Positions 17,893-25,857 of a stretch of DNA of 64,000 bases are shown here, piece after piece. The first letter of the stretch is position 1. Every line of letters begins with the position of its first letter. The notes beneath the pieces were generated by a model. It made no database searches. It had not been told where the DNA came from and worked only from the letters and a program-made list of their open reading frames with translations. This DNA is from Lysobacter capsici (lineage in GTDB: Bacteria; Pseudomonadota; Gammaproteobacteria; Xanthomonadales; Xanthomonadaceae). The stretch lies in the NCBI RefSeq assembly GCF_018732085.1, contig NZ_CP076103.1, forward strand, positions 2,294,001-2,358,000. The letters are read 5' to 3'. The position numbers and the translations under genes were made by a program.

Positions 17893-18047
17893 GACGTTTT
17901 CCTCGCTGGATGACGGTGCGGCGCGGCGGATGCCGGACGCCTGGGCGCAGTATGCGCCCGCGCAGGCGTTCGTGTGTGCGGACCGCTATCGCCGGCGGTC
18001 GCGGCGCGGGCTAATCTGCCGGCTCGGCGACTGGCCAGGGCGAGGGC

Positions 18048-18572
18048 GTGAGCAAGAACGCAGTGGTCAAGAACCGGGTCGTCGATTTCGCGTCGTTGCC
18101 CGCCCGGATCGAGCAAGTCCGGGCCGCGCCGGACAGTCGCCGTTTCGAGATCGATCTGGTCGCCATCGCCCGGCCGTCCGCGCAGCGGGATTGTTTCCTG
18201 TGCGGGTTTGCCTTGTGCGACAGCCGCGGGTTGGCCGAGGATGCGGCGGCGGTCTGTGTCCATTGCTCGGTCCTGTTTGTCACCGCGCCCGATTACCGAC
18301 CCGCGCTCGCGCGGTTCAGGCAGCGCGTGGAAAACGCCAATCGGCAGGCGCAGATGCTGTCGGCCGCGATCAATGACCGCCAAGCCATCGATGCGGCGAT
18401 GCTTTCGGCCCTGGTCGTGGACCTGCCCTTGAGCGAGGTGGAGTTCTACCTCGGGCTGCCGAAGCAGGACCTCACCAGTTTCGATCATGGCCTGGAAGTG
18501 GCCCGTTGGCGGGTGGCCGGCGCCGAATTCGAGCTTTGGTTCCAGAGCCGGATCTGCACGTCGGTGAAGTAG
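18048..18572 (+). CDS. Hypothetical Cys-rich protein with two CxxC motifs
   Basis: Not assigned to a family. A 174-residue protein starting at GTG, preceded by GGGCGAGG. It has CFLCGFALC (Cys49, 52, 57) and CVHC (Cys70, 73), spaced as a zinc ribbon or small treble-clef would be. A helical middle (residues about 85-125, FRQRVENANRQAQMLSAA) follows, then a DLTSFDHGLEVARWRVAGAEFELWF end. No signal peptide. Base composition is as in neighbours. A metal-binding cytoplasmic protein is the most that can be inferred. Confidence 0.7.
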   Translation: MSKNAVVKNRVVDFASLPARIEQVRAAPDSRRFEIDLVAIARPSAQRDCFLCGFALCDSRGLAEDAAAVCVHCSVLFVTAPDYRPALARFRQRVENANRQAQMLSAAINDRQAIDAAMLSALVVDLPLSEVEFYLGLPKQDLTSFDHGLEVARWRVAGAEFELWFQSRICTSVK

Positions 18573-18667
18573 TTTCAGACTCCGCTGCCTGGCCAGTGGT
18601 CCGCGGCACCCGGCCCGCCCTGGAATCCGCTCAGCGCCGGAGCGGCAGCGCCTGATACCATGGGCGG

Positions 18668-20569
18668 ATGCCTTTGATCACTGTCCAAAACGTCGACTAC
18701 AGCGTCGGCGGCCCGCTCCTGCTCGAAAACGTCGAATTGTCCATCGAACCGGGCGAACGCATCGCCCTGATCGGTCGCAACGGCGCGGGCAAGTCCACGC
18801 TCATGAAGCTGCTCGCCGGCGAAATCCACGCCGACGACGGCGAGATTCGCCGCGAAGGCAACGTCCGCATCGCCCGGCTCGAACAGGAGGTCCCGCCCGG
18901 CGCGACCGGCACCGTGTTCGACGTGGTCGCCGACGGCCTGGGCGAACTCGGCCACTGGCTGGCCGAGTACCACCATCTCACCCACGCCGACACCTACGAC
19001 GCCGATGCGGTCGCCGACGTGCAGACCAAGATCGAGGCCGCCAACGGCTGGGGCCTGGATCAGCGCGTCACCGAGACCCTCGACCGCCTGAGCCTGGACG
19101 GCGAAGGCCTGTTCTCCGGGCTGTCCGGCGGCATGAAGCGGCGCGTGCTGCTGGCGCGCGCGCTGGTGTCGTCGCCGGACCTGCTGCTGCTCGACGAACC
19201 GACCAACCACCTCGACATCGAAGCCATCGACTGGCTCGAACAATTCCTCAAGTCCTGGCAGGGCGCGCTGCTGTTCGTCACCCACGACCGGCGCTTCCTG
19301 CGCGCGCTGGCGACCCGCATCGTCGAAATCGACCGCGGCCAGGTCACCAGCTGGCCGGGCGACTGGGCCAACTACGTGCGTCGCCGCGAAGAACGGCTGC
19401 ACGCCGAGTCGCAGGAGAACGCGCGTTTCGACAAGATGCTGGCGCAGGAAGAGGTGTGGATCCGCCAAGGCATCAAGGCCCGCCGCACCCGCGACGAAGG
19501 CCGCGTGCGCCGGCTCAAGGCGATGCGCAACGAACGCCAGGCGCGGCGCGACACGGTCGGCAACGTGCGCATGGAATTCGCCCAGTCCGAAGCCTCCGGC
19601 CGCAAGGTCGTGGAAGCCAAGGAGGTGTCGTTCGATTACGGCGGGCGGATCATGCTCGACAACATCTCCACCACGATCTTCCGCGGCGACCGGATCGGCC
19701 TGATCGGCCCCAACGGTAGCGGCAAGACCACCTTGCTCAAGGTCCTGCTGGGCGACCTGCAACCGACCGCCGGCGAAGTGCGCGAAGGCAGCAAGCTGCA
19801 GATCGCGTATTTCGACCAATACCGCGCGACCTTGCGCGAGGACTGGAACGCGATCGAGAACGTCGCCGAGGGCCGCGAATTCGTCGAGGTCGGCGGCAAG
19901 CAGAAGCACATCATCGGCTACCTGCAGGATTTCCTGTTCACCCCCGAACGCGCGCGCGCGCCGATCACCCGCCTGTCCGGCGGCGAGCGCAACCGCCTAT
20001 TGCTGGCGAAGTTGTTCGCCCAGCCGTCCAACCTGATGGTGATGGACGAACCGACCAACGACCTGGACGTGGAAACGTTGGAGCTGCTCGAAGAGTTGCT
20101 CGGCGACTATCCGGGCACCTTGCTGTTGGTCAGCCACGACCGCGACTTCCTCGACAACGTGGTCACCTCGACCCTGGTCATGGAAGGCAACGGCCGGGTC
20201 GGCGAATACGTCGGCGGCTACAGCGACTGGTTGCGGCAGCGGCCGGTGGCGTCGATCGGCGCCAGCAAGGGCAGCCTCGTCGCCAAGGGCGCGGGGTCGA
20301 AATCCGAACCCGAGCCGGTGGCTGCGGCGCCGGTGGTGCCGGCCGCGCCCAAGCGCAAGCTCAGCTACAAGGACGCGCGCGAACTGGAGCAACTGCCGCT
20401 GAAGATCGAACAACTGGAAACCCGGTTGGCCGAACTGACCGCGCAGATGAATCAGCCGGCGTTCTATCAGCGCGATGCGGCGGCGATCAATGCGCATAAC
20501 GCGAGCTTGGCGCAGACACAGGTCGAGTTGGATGCGGCGTTTGCGCGGTGGGCGGAGTTGGATGGGTGA
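18668..20569 (+). CDS. uup: ABC-F family ATPase Uup
   Basis: A 633-residue soluble protein with two ABC ATPase domains in tandem and no membrane segment. Walker A motifs are GRNGAGKST (residues 37-45) and GPNGSGKTT; signature motifs are LSGGMKRR and LSGGERNR; Walker B stretches are LLLDEPTNHLD and MVMDEPTNDLD. The inter-domain linker (LAQEEVWIRQGIKARRTRDEGR) is the Arg/Lys-rich P-site tRNA interaction motif, and a C-terminal coiled coil (residues about 560-630, LPLKIEQLETRLAELTAQMN) is the Uup hallmark. Uup acts on ribosomes and DNA and affects precise transposon excision. Confidence 0.93.
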   Translation: MPLITVQNVDYSVGGPLLLENVELSIEPGERIALIGRNGAGKSTLMKLLAGEIHADDGEIRREGNVRIARLEQEVPPGATGTVFDVVADGLGELGHWLAEYHHLTHADTYDADAVADVQTKIEAANGWGLDQRVTETLDRLSLDGEGLFSGLSGGMKRRVLLARALVSSPDLLLLDEPTNHLDIEAIDWLEQFLKSWQGALLFVTHDRRFLRALATRIVEIDRGQVTSWPGDWANYVRRREERLHAESQENARFDKMLAQEEVWIRQGIKARRTRDEGRVRRLKAMRNERQARRDTVGNVRMEFAQSEASGRKVVEAKEVSFDYGGRIMLDNISTTIFRGDRIGLIGPNGSGKTTLLKVLLGDLQPTAGEVREGSKLQIAYFDQYRATLREDWNAIENVAEGREFVEVGGKQKHIIGYLQDFLFTPERARAPITRLSGGERNRLLLAKLFAQPSNLMVMDEPTNDLDVETLELLEELLGDYPGTLLLVSHDRDFLDNVVTSTLVMEGNGRVGEYVGGYSDWLRQRPVASIGASKGSLVAKGAGSKSEPEPVAAAPVVPAAPKRKLSYKDARELEQLPLKIEQLETRLAELTAQMNQPAFYQRDAAAINAHNASLAQTQVELDAAFARWAELDG

Positions 20570-21393
20570 GGGCGCGGCGCGGCTTTGGTTGCGTTGTTTT
20601 GTCGCGGATCGTCGTTGCTGCTGAGACGGGGATGACGGTGATGAAAGTTGCATCGTCCTTGGTTTGTTCCTACTTGCGTCCTCACAAGTCGTCATCCCAG
20701 CGAAGGCGGGGATCCAGGGCTTCATCGCGGCATGACTCTGAAGTCTCTGGATCCCCGCCTTCGCGGGGATGACGGGGGTGAAGTTCGCGTTGATCTTCCG
20801 TCCGCGTTCTACGCACTGAACCGCCAGCACTTCTCGATCTTCCAGAACGTCATTCCCGCGAACGCGGGAATCCAGTGACTTTGTTCGTCACTCCCACATG
20901 GCAGTTAGCGCGGGTGCCCGCGCCAGAGTCGCTGGATTCCCGCGTTCGCGGGAATGACGGTTATGAAAGTTGCGTCCTCCTTGGTTTGTTCCTATCTGCG
21001 CCCTCACAAGTCGTCATCCCCGCGAAGGCGGGGATCCAGGGCTTCACCGCGGCATGAGTCTGAAGTCTTTGGATCCCCGCCTTCGCGGGGATGACGGGGG
21101 AGGTGGACCGCGACCGTTCTGCGGCCGATCCTCCGGCGCACATGCCACCGTAAACAACCTTAAGTCAGCGCACATGCCACCGTGAGCAACCCCGTGGCAT
21201 CGCTTCGATGCATTGCGTCAGCGACCTGCCGTTACGACCCCGACCAGGGCTGGTCGCCCTGGCGTTCGCGCACGCGCGAGCCTGCGGCTCGCAAGCGCGT
21301 CCGCTCACCCCAACTTCCGTCCCTTGCGGCCCTCGCGGCCACGGTCCTTAATCGCCCCACAGGCCCCGGACCGGGCCGGCGCGGAGAACGGCG
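20570..21393. repeat. Family-B repeat cluster with a duplicated block
   Basis: This 824-base gap has no supported gene. It holds three inverted repeats of family B: 20690-20774, 20848-20959 and 21012-21096, each with CGTCAT(T/C)CCCGCG ends and GGATCC-type middles. The segment around 20631-20778 is repeated at 20953-21100 (offset 322) with about 90 per cent identity, so the array grew by local duplication. After 21100 there is ordinary unique sequence leading to the SRPBCC gene. Confidence 0.85.
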
Positions 21394-21969
21394 ATGGCGC
21401 GAATCACACCCACCCTGGCCCTGGCGATCGGCCTGTTCGCGAGCTGCACGGCCGCTCCGGCCGCGGTCAAGGACGTCGCCGCGAACGGCTTCACGATCGA
21501 GAACGAACGCACGGTGCCGATCGACCCGGCTACCGCGTGGAATGCTTTGGTCGGCGAGGTCGATCGCTGGTGGCCCAAGGACCACACGTGGTGGGGCGCC
21601 GGCTCCACCCTGAGCATCGACCCGCGCGCCGGCGGCTGTTTCTGCGAAATCGGCCGCGACGGCAAACAGCAGGCGCTGCACATGACCGTGGCCTTCGTCG
21701 ATCCCGGCAAGACCCTGCGCCTGCTCGGCGGGCTCGGCCCGCTGCAGGGCATGGGCCTGAGCGGGGCGATGGAATTCCGGCTCGCGCCGGCCCGGCAAGG
21801 CGGCACCCGCATCACCTTGTTCTACCGCGCCGGTGGCTACACCCCCGACGATCTGAGCAAGTTCGTGCCGGTGATCGACAAGGTCCAGGGCCTGCAACTG
21901 GCCGGGCTCGCCGATTACCTGAACAAGCCGGCGGGTGCGCCCAAACCGAAGGCGGACGCGACCCCATGA
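21394..21969 (+). CDS. Exported SRPBCC (START-like) domain protein
   Basis: A 191-residue protein. The N-terminus MARITPTLALAIGLFASCTA looks like a signal peptide, and FASC could be a weak lipobox with Cys18 lipidated. The mature part begins NGFTIENERTVPIDPATAWNAL, a standard start of the Bet v1/SRPBCC fold, which binds hydrophobic ligands in a deep cavity. GGAG lies seven bases before the ATG. It overlaps the AraC regulator gene by four bases (ATGA), so the two are coupled. Export is unusual among SRPBCC proteins. Confidence 0.78.
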   Translation: MARITPTLALAIGLFASCTAAPAAVKDVAANGFTIENERTVPIDPATAWNALVGEVDRWWPKDHTWWGAGSTLSIDPRAGGCFCEIGRDGKQQALHMTVAFVDPGKTLRLLGGLGPLQGMGLSGAMEFRLAPARQGGTRITLFYRAGGYTPDDLSKFVPVIDKVQGLQLAGLADYLNKPAGAPKPKADATP

Positions 21970-22670
21970 GCGACAGCGGCGCCTACAGCACCCGCCATGC
22001 GCGCGGCGCGACCCTGGCGACCCATCGCCATCGCGCGCCTTACGCCGCGCTGGTGCTGGACGGCGACTACACCGAAACCAGTCTCGACGGCCCGCTGCCG
22101 TGTCGTCCGGGCACGCTGATATTGCATCCGGCGTATCACGCCCACGGCGATCGCTTCGGCCGGCTCGGCGCGAGCGCGCTGAACATCGAACTGCCCGAGA
22201 CCACGCTCGAACTCGCCGCCAGCGCCTGGCAGGTGCACGACCTGCGCGAGGCGTGCGAGGTGTTCGCGCGTTGTCCGCAGCGCCTGCCCGAATTGCTGGC
22301 GATCGCCACGCCGCAGGCCGCCGCGGAACAACCCGACTGGCAGCCCGCGCTGCTGCGCGCGATGGCCGACAGCGACGACGACATCGCGCTGCTCGCGCGG
22401 CGCCTGGGCGTGTCGGCCGAACACGCCAGCCGCGCGCTCAGCCGCAGCTACGGCATGTCGCCGCGCGCCTTGCGTCGCGAAGCGCGCTGGCGCCGCGCGC
22501 TGCATCTGCTCGCTGGCGCGCAGTCGCTGGCCGAGATCGCCGCCGCCGCCGGTTTCGCCGACCAGAGCCATCTGCATCGCGTCGTCGTCGCCCATGCCGG
22601 CTGCACCCCGGTGCAGTTGCGGCGGCAGATCAAGTACGTACAAGACCGGCGCCCCGCGCTCGCCGCCTAA
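21966..22670 (+). CDS. AraC family transcriptional regulator
   Basis: A 234-residue regulator. The N-terminal cupin-like sensor carries THRHRAPYAALVLDGDYTE and LILHPAYHAHGDRFG (histidines for a metal or ligand). The C-terminal AraC domain has both HTH units: DDIALLARRLGVSAEHASRAL, and SLAEIAAAAGFADQSHLHRVV with the TPVQLR end. It starts within the stop of the SRPBCC gene. The effector and target are unknown; a role in controlling its own short operon is a fair guess. Confidence 0.88.
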   Translation: MSDSGAYSTRHARGATLATHRHRAPYAALVLDGDYTETSLDGPLPCRPGTLILHPAYHAHGDRFGRLGASALNIELPETTLELAASAWQVHDLREACEVFARCPQRLPELLAIATPQAAAEQPDWQPALLRAMADSDDDIALLARRLGVSAEHASRALSRSYGMSPRALRREARWRRALHLLAGAQSLAEIAAAAGFADQSHLHRVVVAHAGCTPVQLRRQIKYVQDRRPALAA

Positions 22671-22710
22671 TGACTCCAACGCGCCGCCCGGCGCACACGG
22701 AGCCTCCCCC

Positions 22711-23829
22711 ATGAATCGCTTGTTGCCCGTTGTCACCACATTGCCGGTGCTGATGGCCTGGGTCGTCGGTGGTTCGGCCGCGACCCTGCCGCCGCCGCGC
22801 GACAGCGGCCCGGCCGCCGCCAAGGCGGTCAGCGACGCCCTCGGCGCGGTGCTGCGCGCCGACGTGCCGACTGCGCTGACCGTGCTGAAGGCCGCGCCGG
22901 CCGAACAACTCAACCCGAAGGACGCGACCTTCCGCGGCTGCATGCTGGCCCGCCACGACCGTCGCGCGCCGCCGTACCTGGCCGATACCACCACCACCGA
23001 TCCGCTGGCGCGGCAGGTGCTGGAAATCTACCAGCGCTATTGGTGGCACGCGGTGCGCGATCCGGCCACGCGTCCGGCCTTCGACGCGAAACTCAAGGCC
23101 GAACTCGCCGCATTGACCGGCCAGCCGCCGCCGGCCGATGGCGACGACGCGTTCGATGCGATGGTCGAACCGCTCAACGTCGAACTGCGCAAGCGCGGCT
23201 TCCATCCGCTGCAGGGCCGCACGCCGCCGCTGTACGACCTGTTCCTGTGGGGCAAGCAGGACGAACGCGATTACACCGTCGATCTGCCCGACGGTGAGCA
23301 ACAACCGGTGCGGGTGTTCCTGATGGACGACTGGCTCAGCCGCGGCTGGAGCCATCACACCGCCTGCGGCGCGACCGGCGCGGCCGGCTGGGCCAAACCC
23401 GAGGGCCTGTATGCGGTGCGTTCGTCCTACGGCGATCTCAAGGGCGAAGACTTCCGGGTCAGTTTCCTGGGCCACGAAGCCCAGCATTTCGCCGACATGA
23501 AGCGCTGGCCGCAGATGCCGTCGTGGACCTTGGAATACCGCGCCAAACTGGTCGAGCTGGCCAAGGCCGACGACACCCGGATCAAGCTGCTGGACAAGTT
23601 CTACCGCAGCCAGGACGACGAACCCGATCACCCGCATCCCTACGCCAACAAGCGGGTGATCGCGGCGGTGACGAGCCGGCTCGGCCTGGCCGCCGATGCC
23701 GACTTGCGCAAGGCCGATCCTGCCGCGGTGCGCAAGGCGGCGAGCGAGGTGTTGGTCGAGGACACGCGCAAGCGCGAGGCGGAAACGCCGCCTGTGCCTG
23801 CATCGAACGCGGGCAAGCCGGCGCAGTAG
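22711..23829 (+). CDS. Exported putative metallopeptidase with HEAQH motif
   Basis: A 372-residue protein with a signal-like N-terminus (MNRLLPVVTTLPVLMAWVVG, then an SAATLP cleavage area). HEAQH at residues 255-259 in FLGHEAQHFADMKR fits the zincin HExxH motif, and the Glu of TLEYRAKLVEL about 17 residues later could be the third zinc ligand. The upstream FLMDDWLSRGWSHHTACGATG is conserved-looking. I do not recognise a named peptidase family. The gene begins 40 bases after the AraC gene on the same strand and may be part of that transcript. Confidence 0.72.
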   Translation: MNRLLPVVTTLPVLMAWVVGGSAATLPPPRDSGPAAAKAVSDALGAVLRADVPTALTVLKAAPAEQLNPKDATFRGCMLARHDRRAPPYLADTTTTDPLARQVLEIYQRYWWHAVRDPATRPAFDAKLKAELAALTGQPPPADGDDAFDAMVEPLNVELRKRGFHPLQGRTPPLYDLFLWGKQDERDYTVDLPDGEQQPVRVFLMDDWLSRGWSHHTACGATGAAGWAKPEGLYAVRSSYGDLKGEDFRVSFLGHEAQHFADMKRWPQMPSWTLEYRAKLVELAKADDTRIKLLDKFYRSQDDEPDHPHPYANKRVIAAVTSRLGLAADADLRKADPAAVRKAASEVLVEDTRKREAETPPVPASNAGKPAQ

Positions 23830-23925
23830 GGCGGCGTAGTGAATCGGCGAATGAATCGGGATGACGGACTCACGCTCATGTCGTCGAGCTAGGCGACATG
23901 AGTTCAATATGGCTTCGAGTTCTGC

Positions 23926-23960
23926 GTGGGAGGGGCTTGAGCCCCGACGCCTTCCGCTCC
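23926..23960 (-). repeat. Solitary family-C repeat
   Basis: One copy (GGGAGGGGCTTGAGCCCCGA core) lies in the 214-base gap before thpR. No inverted partner is nearby. Confidence 0.8.
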
Positions 23961-24043
23961 GATCGCGCCGAAACCAACCCCGGATCGACCGAAAAATCCC
24001 AGCGCCTGCACGCCCCCCGCGACCGCGCAGGTAAACTTACCCC

Positions 24044-24631
24044 ATGCACCAGGACTCCCTGTTCGGCGCCGCGCCGCCCGTTTCGACCGACCTCCATCGC
24101 CTGTTCTTCGCGCTGTTGCCCGACGACGCGACGCGCCAGCGCATGGCGAGCGCGGCCGCCGACATCCACACCCGCCACGATGGCGGCGGCCGCCTGATCG
24201 GCGCGCATCGCTATCACCTGACCCTGCAGTTCCTCGGCGACGCCCACGAATTCCAGGCCGAGCGCGCGCAAGCGGCGCAGGCCGCGGCCGCCGAGGTGGT
24301 CGCGAGCGCGTTCGAACTGCGCCTGGATCGCGCTGGCAGTTTCCGCAATCGCTCGATCCCGTGGTGGCTGGGTTGCGGACAAACGCCGGCCGGTTTGCAG
24401 ACCTTGTTCGACCGGCTCGGCGTCGCCCTGGCCAAGCGCGGCGTGCGGGTCGAAGGCGGGCACAGCCTGACCCCGCACGTGACCATCGTGCGCGATGCCG
24501 CCGCGGCGCTGCATCCGCCGGTCGCGATCGAGGCCATCGACTGGTGGGTCGCCGAGTTCGCCCTGATCCACAGCCAGCTCGGCGCGCGCAACGCCTACAC
24601 CGTGCTGGGGCAGTGGTCGCTGCACGAGTGA
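24044..24631 (+). CDS. thpR: RNA 2',3'-cyclic phosphodiesterase ThpR (LigT-like)
   Basis: A 195-residue 2H phosphoesterase that opens 2',3'-cyclic phosphates in RNA. The two catalytic HxTx motifs are HLTL in AHRYHLTLQFLGD (about residues 59-62) and HVTI in LTPHVTIVRD (about 145-148). The start HRLFFALLPDD and the IHSQLGARNAYTVLGQW end are standard for the family. It lies 39 bases ahead of a DUF1801 gene on the same strand. Confidence 0.92.
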   Translation: MHQDSLFGAAPPVSTDLHRLFFALLPDDATRQRMASAAADIHTRHDGGGRLIGAHRYHLTLQFLGDAHEFQAERAQAAQAAAAEVVASAFELRLDRAGSFRNRSIPWWLGCGQTPAGLQTLFDRLGVALAKRGVRVEGGHSLTPHVTIVRDAAAALHPPVAIEAIDWWVAEFALIHSQLGARNAYTVLGQWSLHE

Positions 24632-24670
24632 GCGGCGCACAATAGGCCGGTGTCCGCCCCGGAGGCCGCC

Positions 24671-25339
24671 ATGAGCCAGACCGATCCGCGCATCGATGCC
24701 TACATCGCCCAGGCCGCGTCGTTCGCGCAGCCGATCCTCGAGCACCTGCGCGCGGTGGTGCATGCGGCCTGTCCGCAGGTCGAGGAAACGATCAAGTGGG
24801 GCATGCCGAGTTTCGTCTACGGCGGCAAGATCCTGTGCGGCATGGGCGCATTCAAGCAACACGCGACCTTCGGTTTCTGGCAGGGCGCGAGCGTCGTCGG
24901 CGCGTCGGCGGAACGCAGCCGCGAGGCGATGGGCCAGTTCGGCCGCTTGACCCAGGTCGGCGACCTGCCGGGCAAGCGCGAGCTGTCGAAACTGCTCAAG
25001 CAGGCGATGGCGCTGATCGATGCGGGCGGCAAGAAAACGGCTGGCAAGACAGCGGCGAGCAAAACCCCGGCGAGTCAGACCCCAGCGAGCGAGGCCTCAG
25101 CGAGCAAGGCCCGCGTGCCCAAACCGCCGGTGGTGATCCCCGACGATCTGGCCGTGGCCTTCAAGAAAAACCCCAGGGCGCGCGCCACCTACGCCGCGTT
25201 TCCGCCCAGCCAGCAGCGCGAATATGTGGAGTGGATCGAAAGCGCCAAGCGCGAGCAGACCCGCAGCGGCTGCGTTGCCCAGGCGGTGGAGTGGATGGCG
25301 CAGGGCAAGATTCGCAATTGGAAGTATGTGGCGAAGTAG
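24671..25339 (+). CDS. DUF1801 plus YdeI/OmpD-associated domain protein
   Basis: A 222-residue soluble protein of two domains. Residues 1-115 are a DUF1801/YdhG-like domain (EHLRAVVHAACPQVEETIKWG, then PSFVYGGKILCGMGAFKQH). A low-complexity hinge of Ala/Ser/Thr/Pro/Lys with TPAS repeats (about 118-148) joins it to a YdeI/OmpD-associated C-terminal domain (PDDLAVAFKKNPRARATYAAFP, ending in GKIRNWKYVAK). Function is unknown; the second domain is linked by name to bacteriocin protection. The ATG at 24671 follows GGAGG and is preferred over an in-frame GTG at 24650. Confidence 0.85.
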   Translation: MSQTDPRIDAYIAQAASFAQPILEHLRAVVHAACPQVEETIKWGMPSFVYGGKILCGMGAFKQHATFGFWQGASVVGASAERSREAMGQFGRLTQVGDLPGKRELSKLLKQAMALIDAGGKKTAGKTAASKTPASQTPASEASASKARVPKPPVVIPDDLAVAFKKNPRARATYAAFPPSQQREYVEWIESAKREQTRSGCVAQAVEWMAQGKIRNWKYVAK

Positions 25340-25857
25340 GTGCGCGGCGTGAGTTGCGTGCGCGGCGGAAGTGGATTTTGGAACGTTCGATGAGGTTGTT
25401 GCGTATGAGACGGATGCGCCGGTGTTGGCGCAACGCTTGCGCGTGACCGCCGCGAAGCTATCGCTGCTGCCGGTCGCCGAAAGTTGCATGCTGCCGATGA
25501 TACCGCGCAGGCTTGATCCCGAATCCCGAATCCCGAATCCCGAATCCCGAATCCCGAATCCCGAATCCCCGAAAAAGCGCCGTCGATTCGCCCCCTTTGA
25601 AAAAGGGGGCTGGCGCCCGGCGTGGCTGTTAGAAGCGCTTGGGTACGTGCGCCGGGGGATTTGCTTTTGCTCTGGCTTGTTCGTCGTGTAAGCGAGAAGA
25701 GCAAAAGCAAATCCCCCCTAACCCCCCCTTTTTCAAAGGGGGGAACTGTTGCGTCGGGGCTTGGGACGATGCAGGCGACGCTTGGGGCGATGCAGACGAT
25801 GTGGGATATCGATGTACGCAGACACCGGATCTTGGCGTAAGCGAAAACGCCTTCGCC
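25340..25857. repeat. Intergenic heptamer array and family-E palindromic element
   Basis: No gene is seen. Seven tandem copies of the heptamer CCCGAAT lie at about 25517-25568. They are followed at 25585-25745 by a family-E element whose ends are inverted repeats: a CCCCCTTTGAAAAAGGGGG hairpin and GGGGGATTTGCTTTTGC on the left, and the reverse complements on the right ending in a CCCCCCTTTTTCAAAGGGGG hairpin. This sits at the 3' end of the converging phytase-like gene. Confidence 0.8.
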
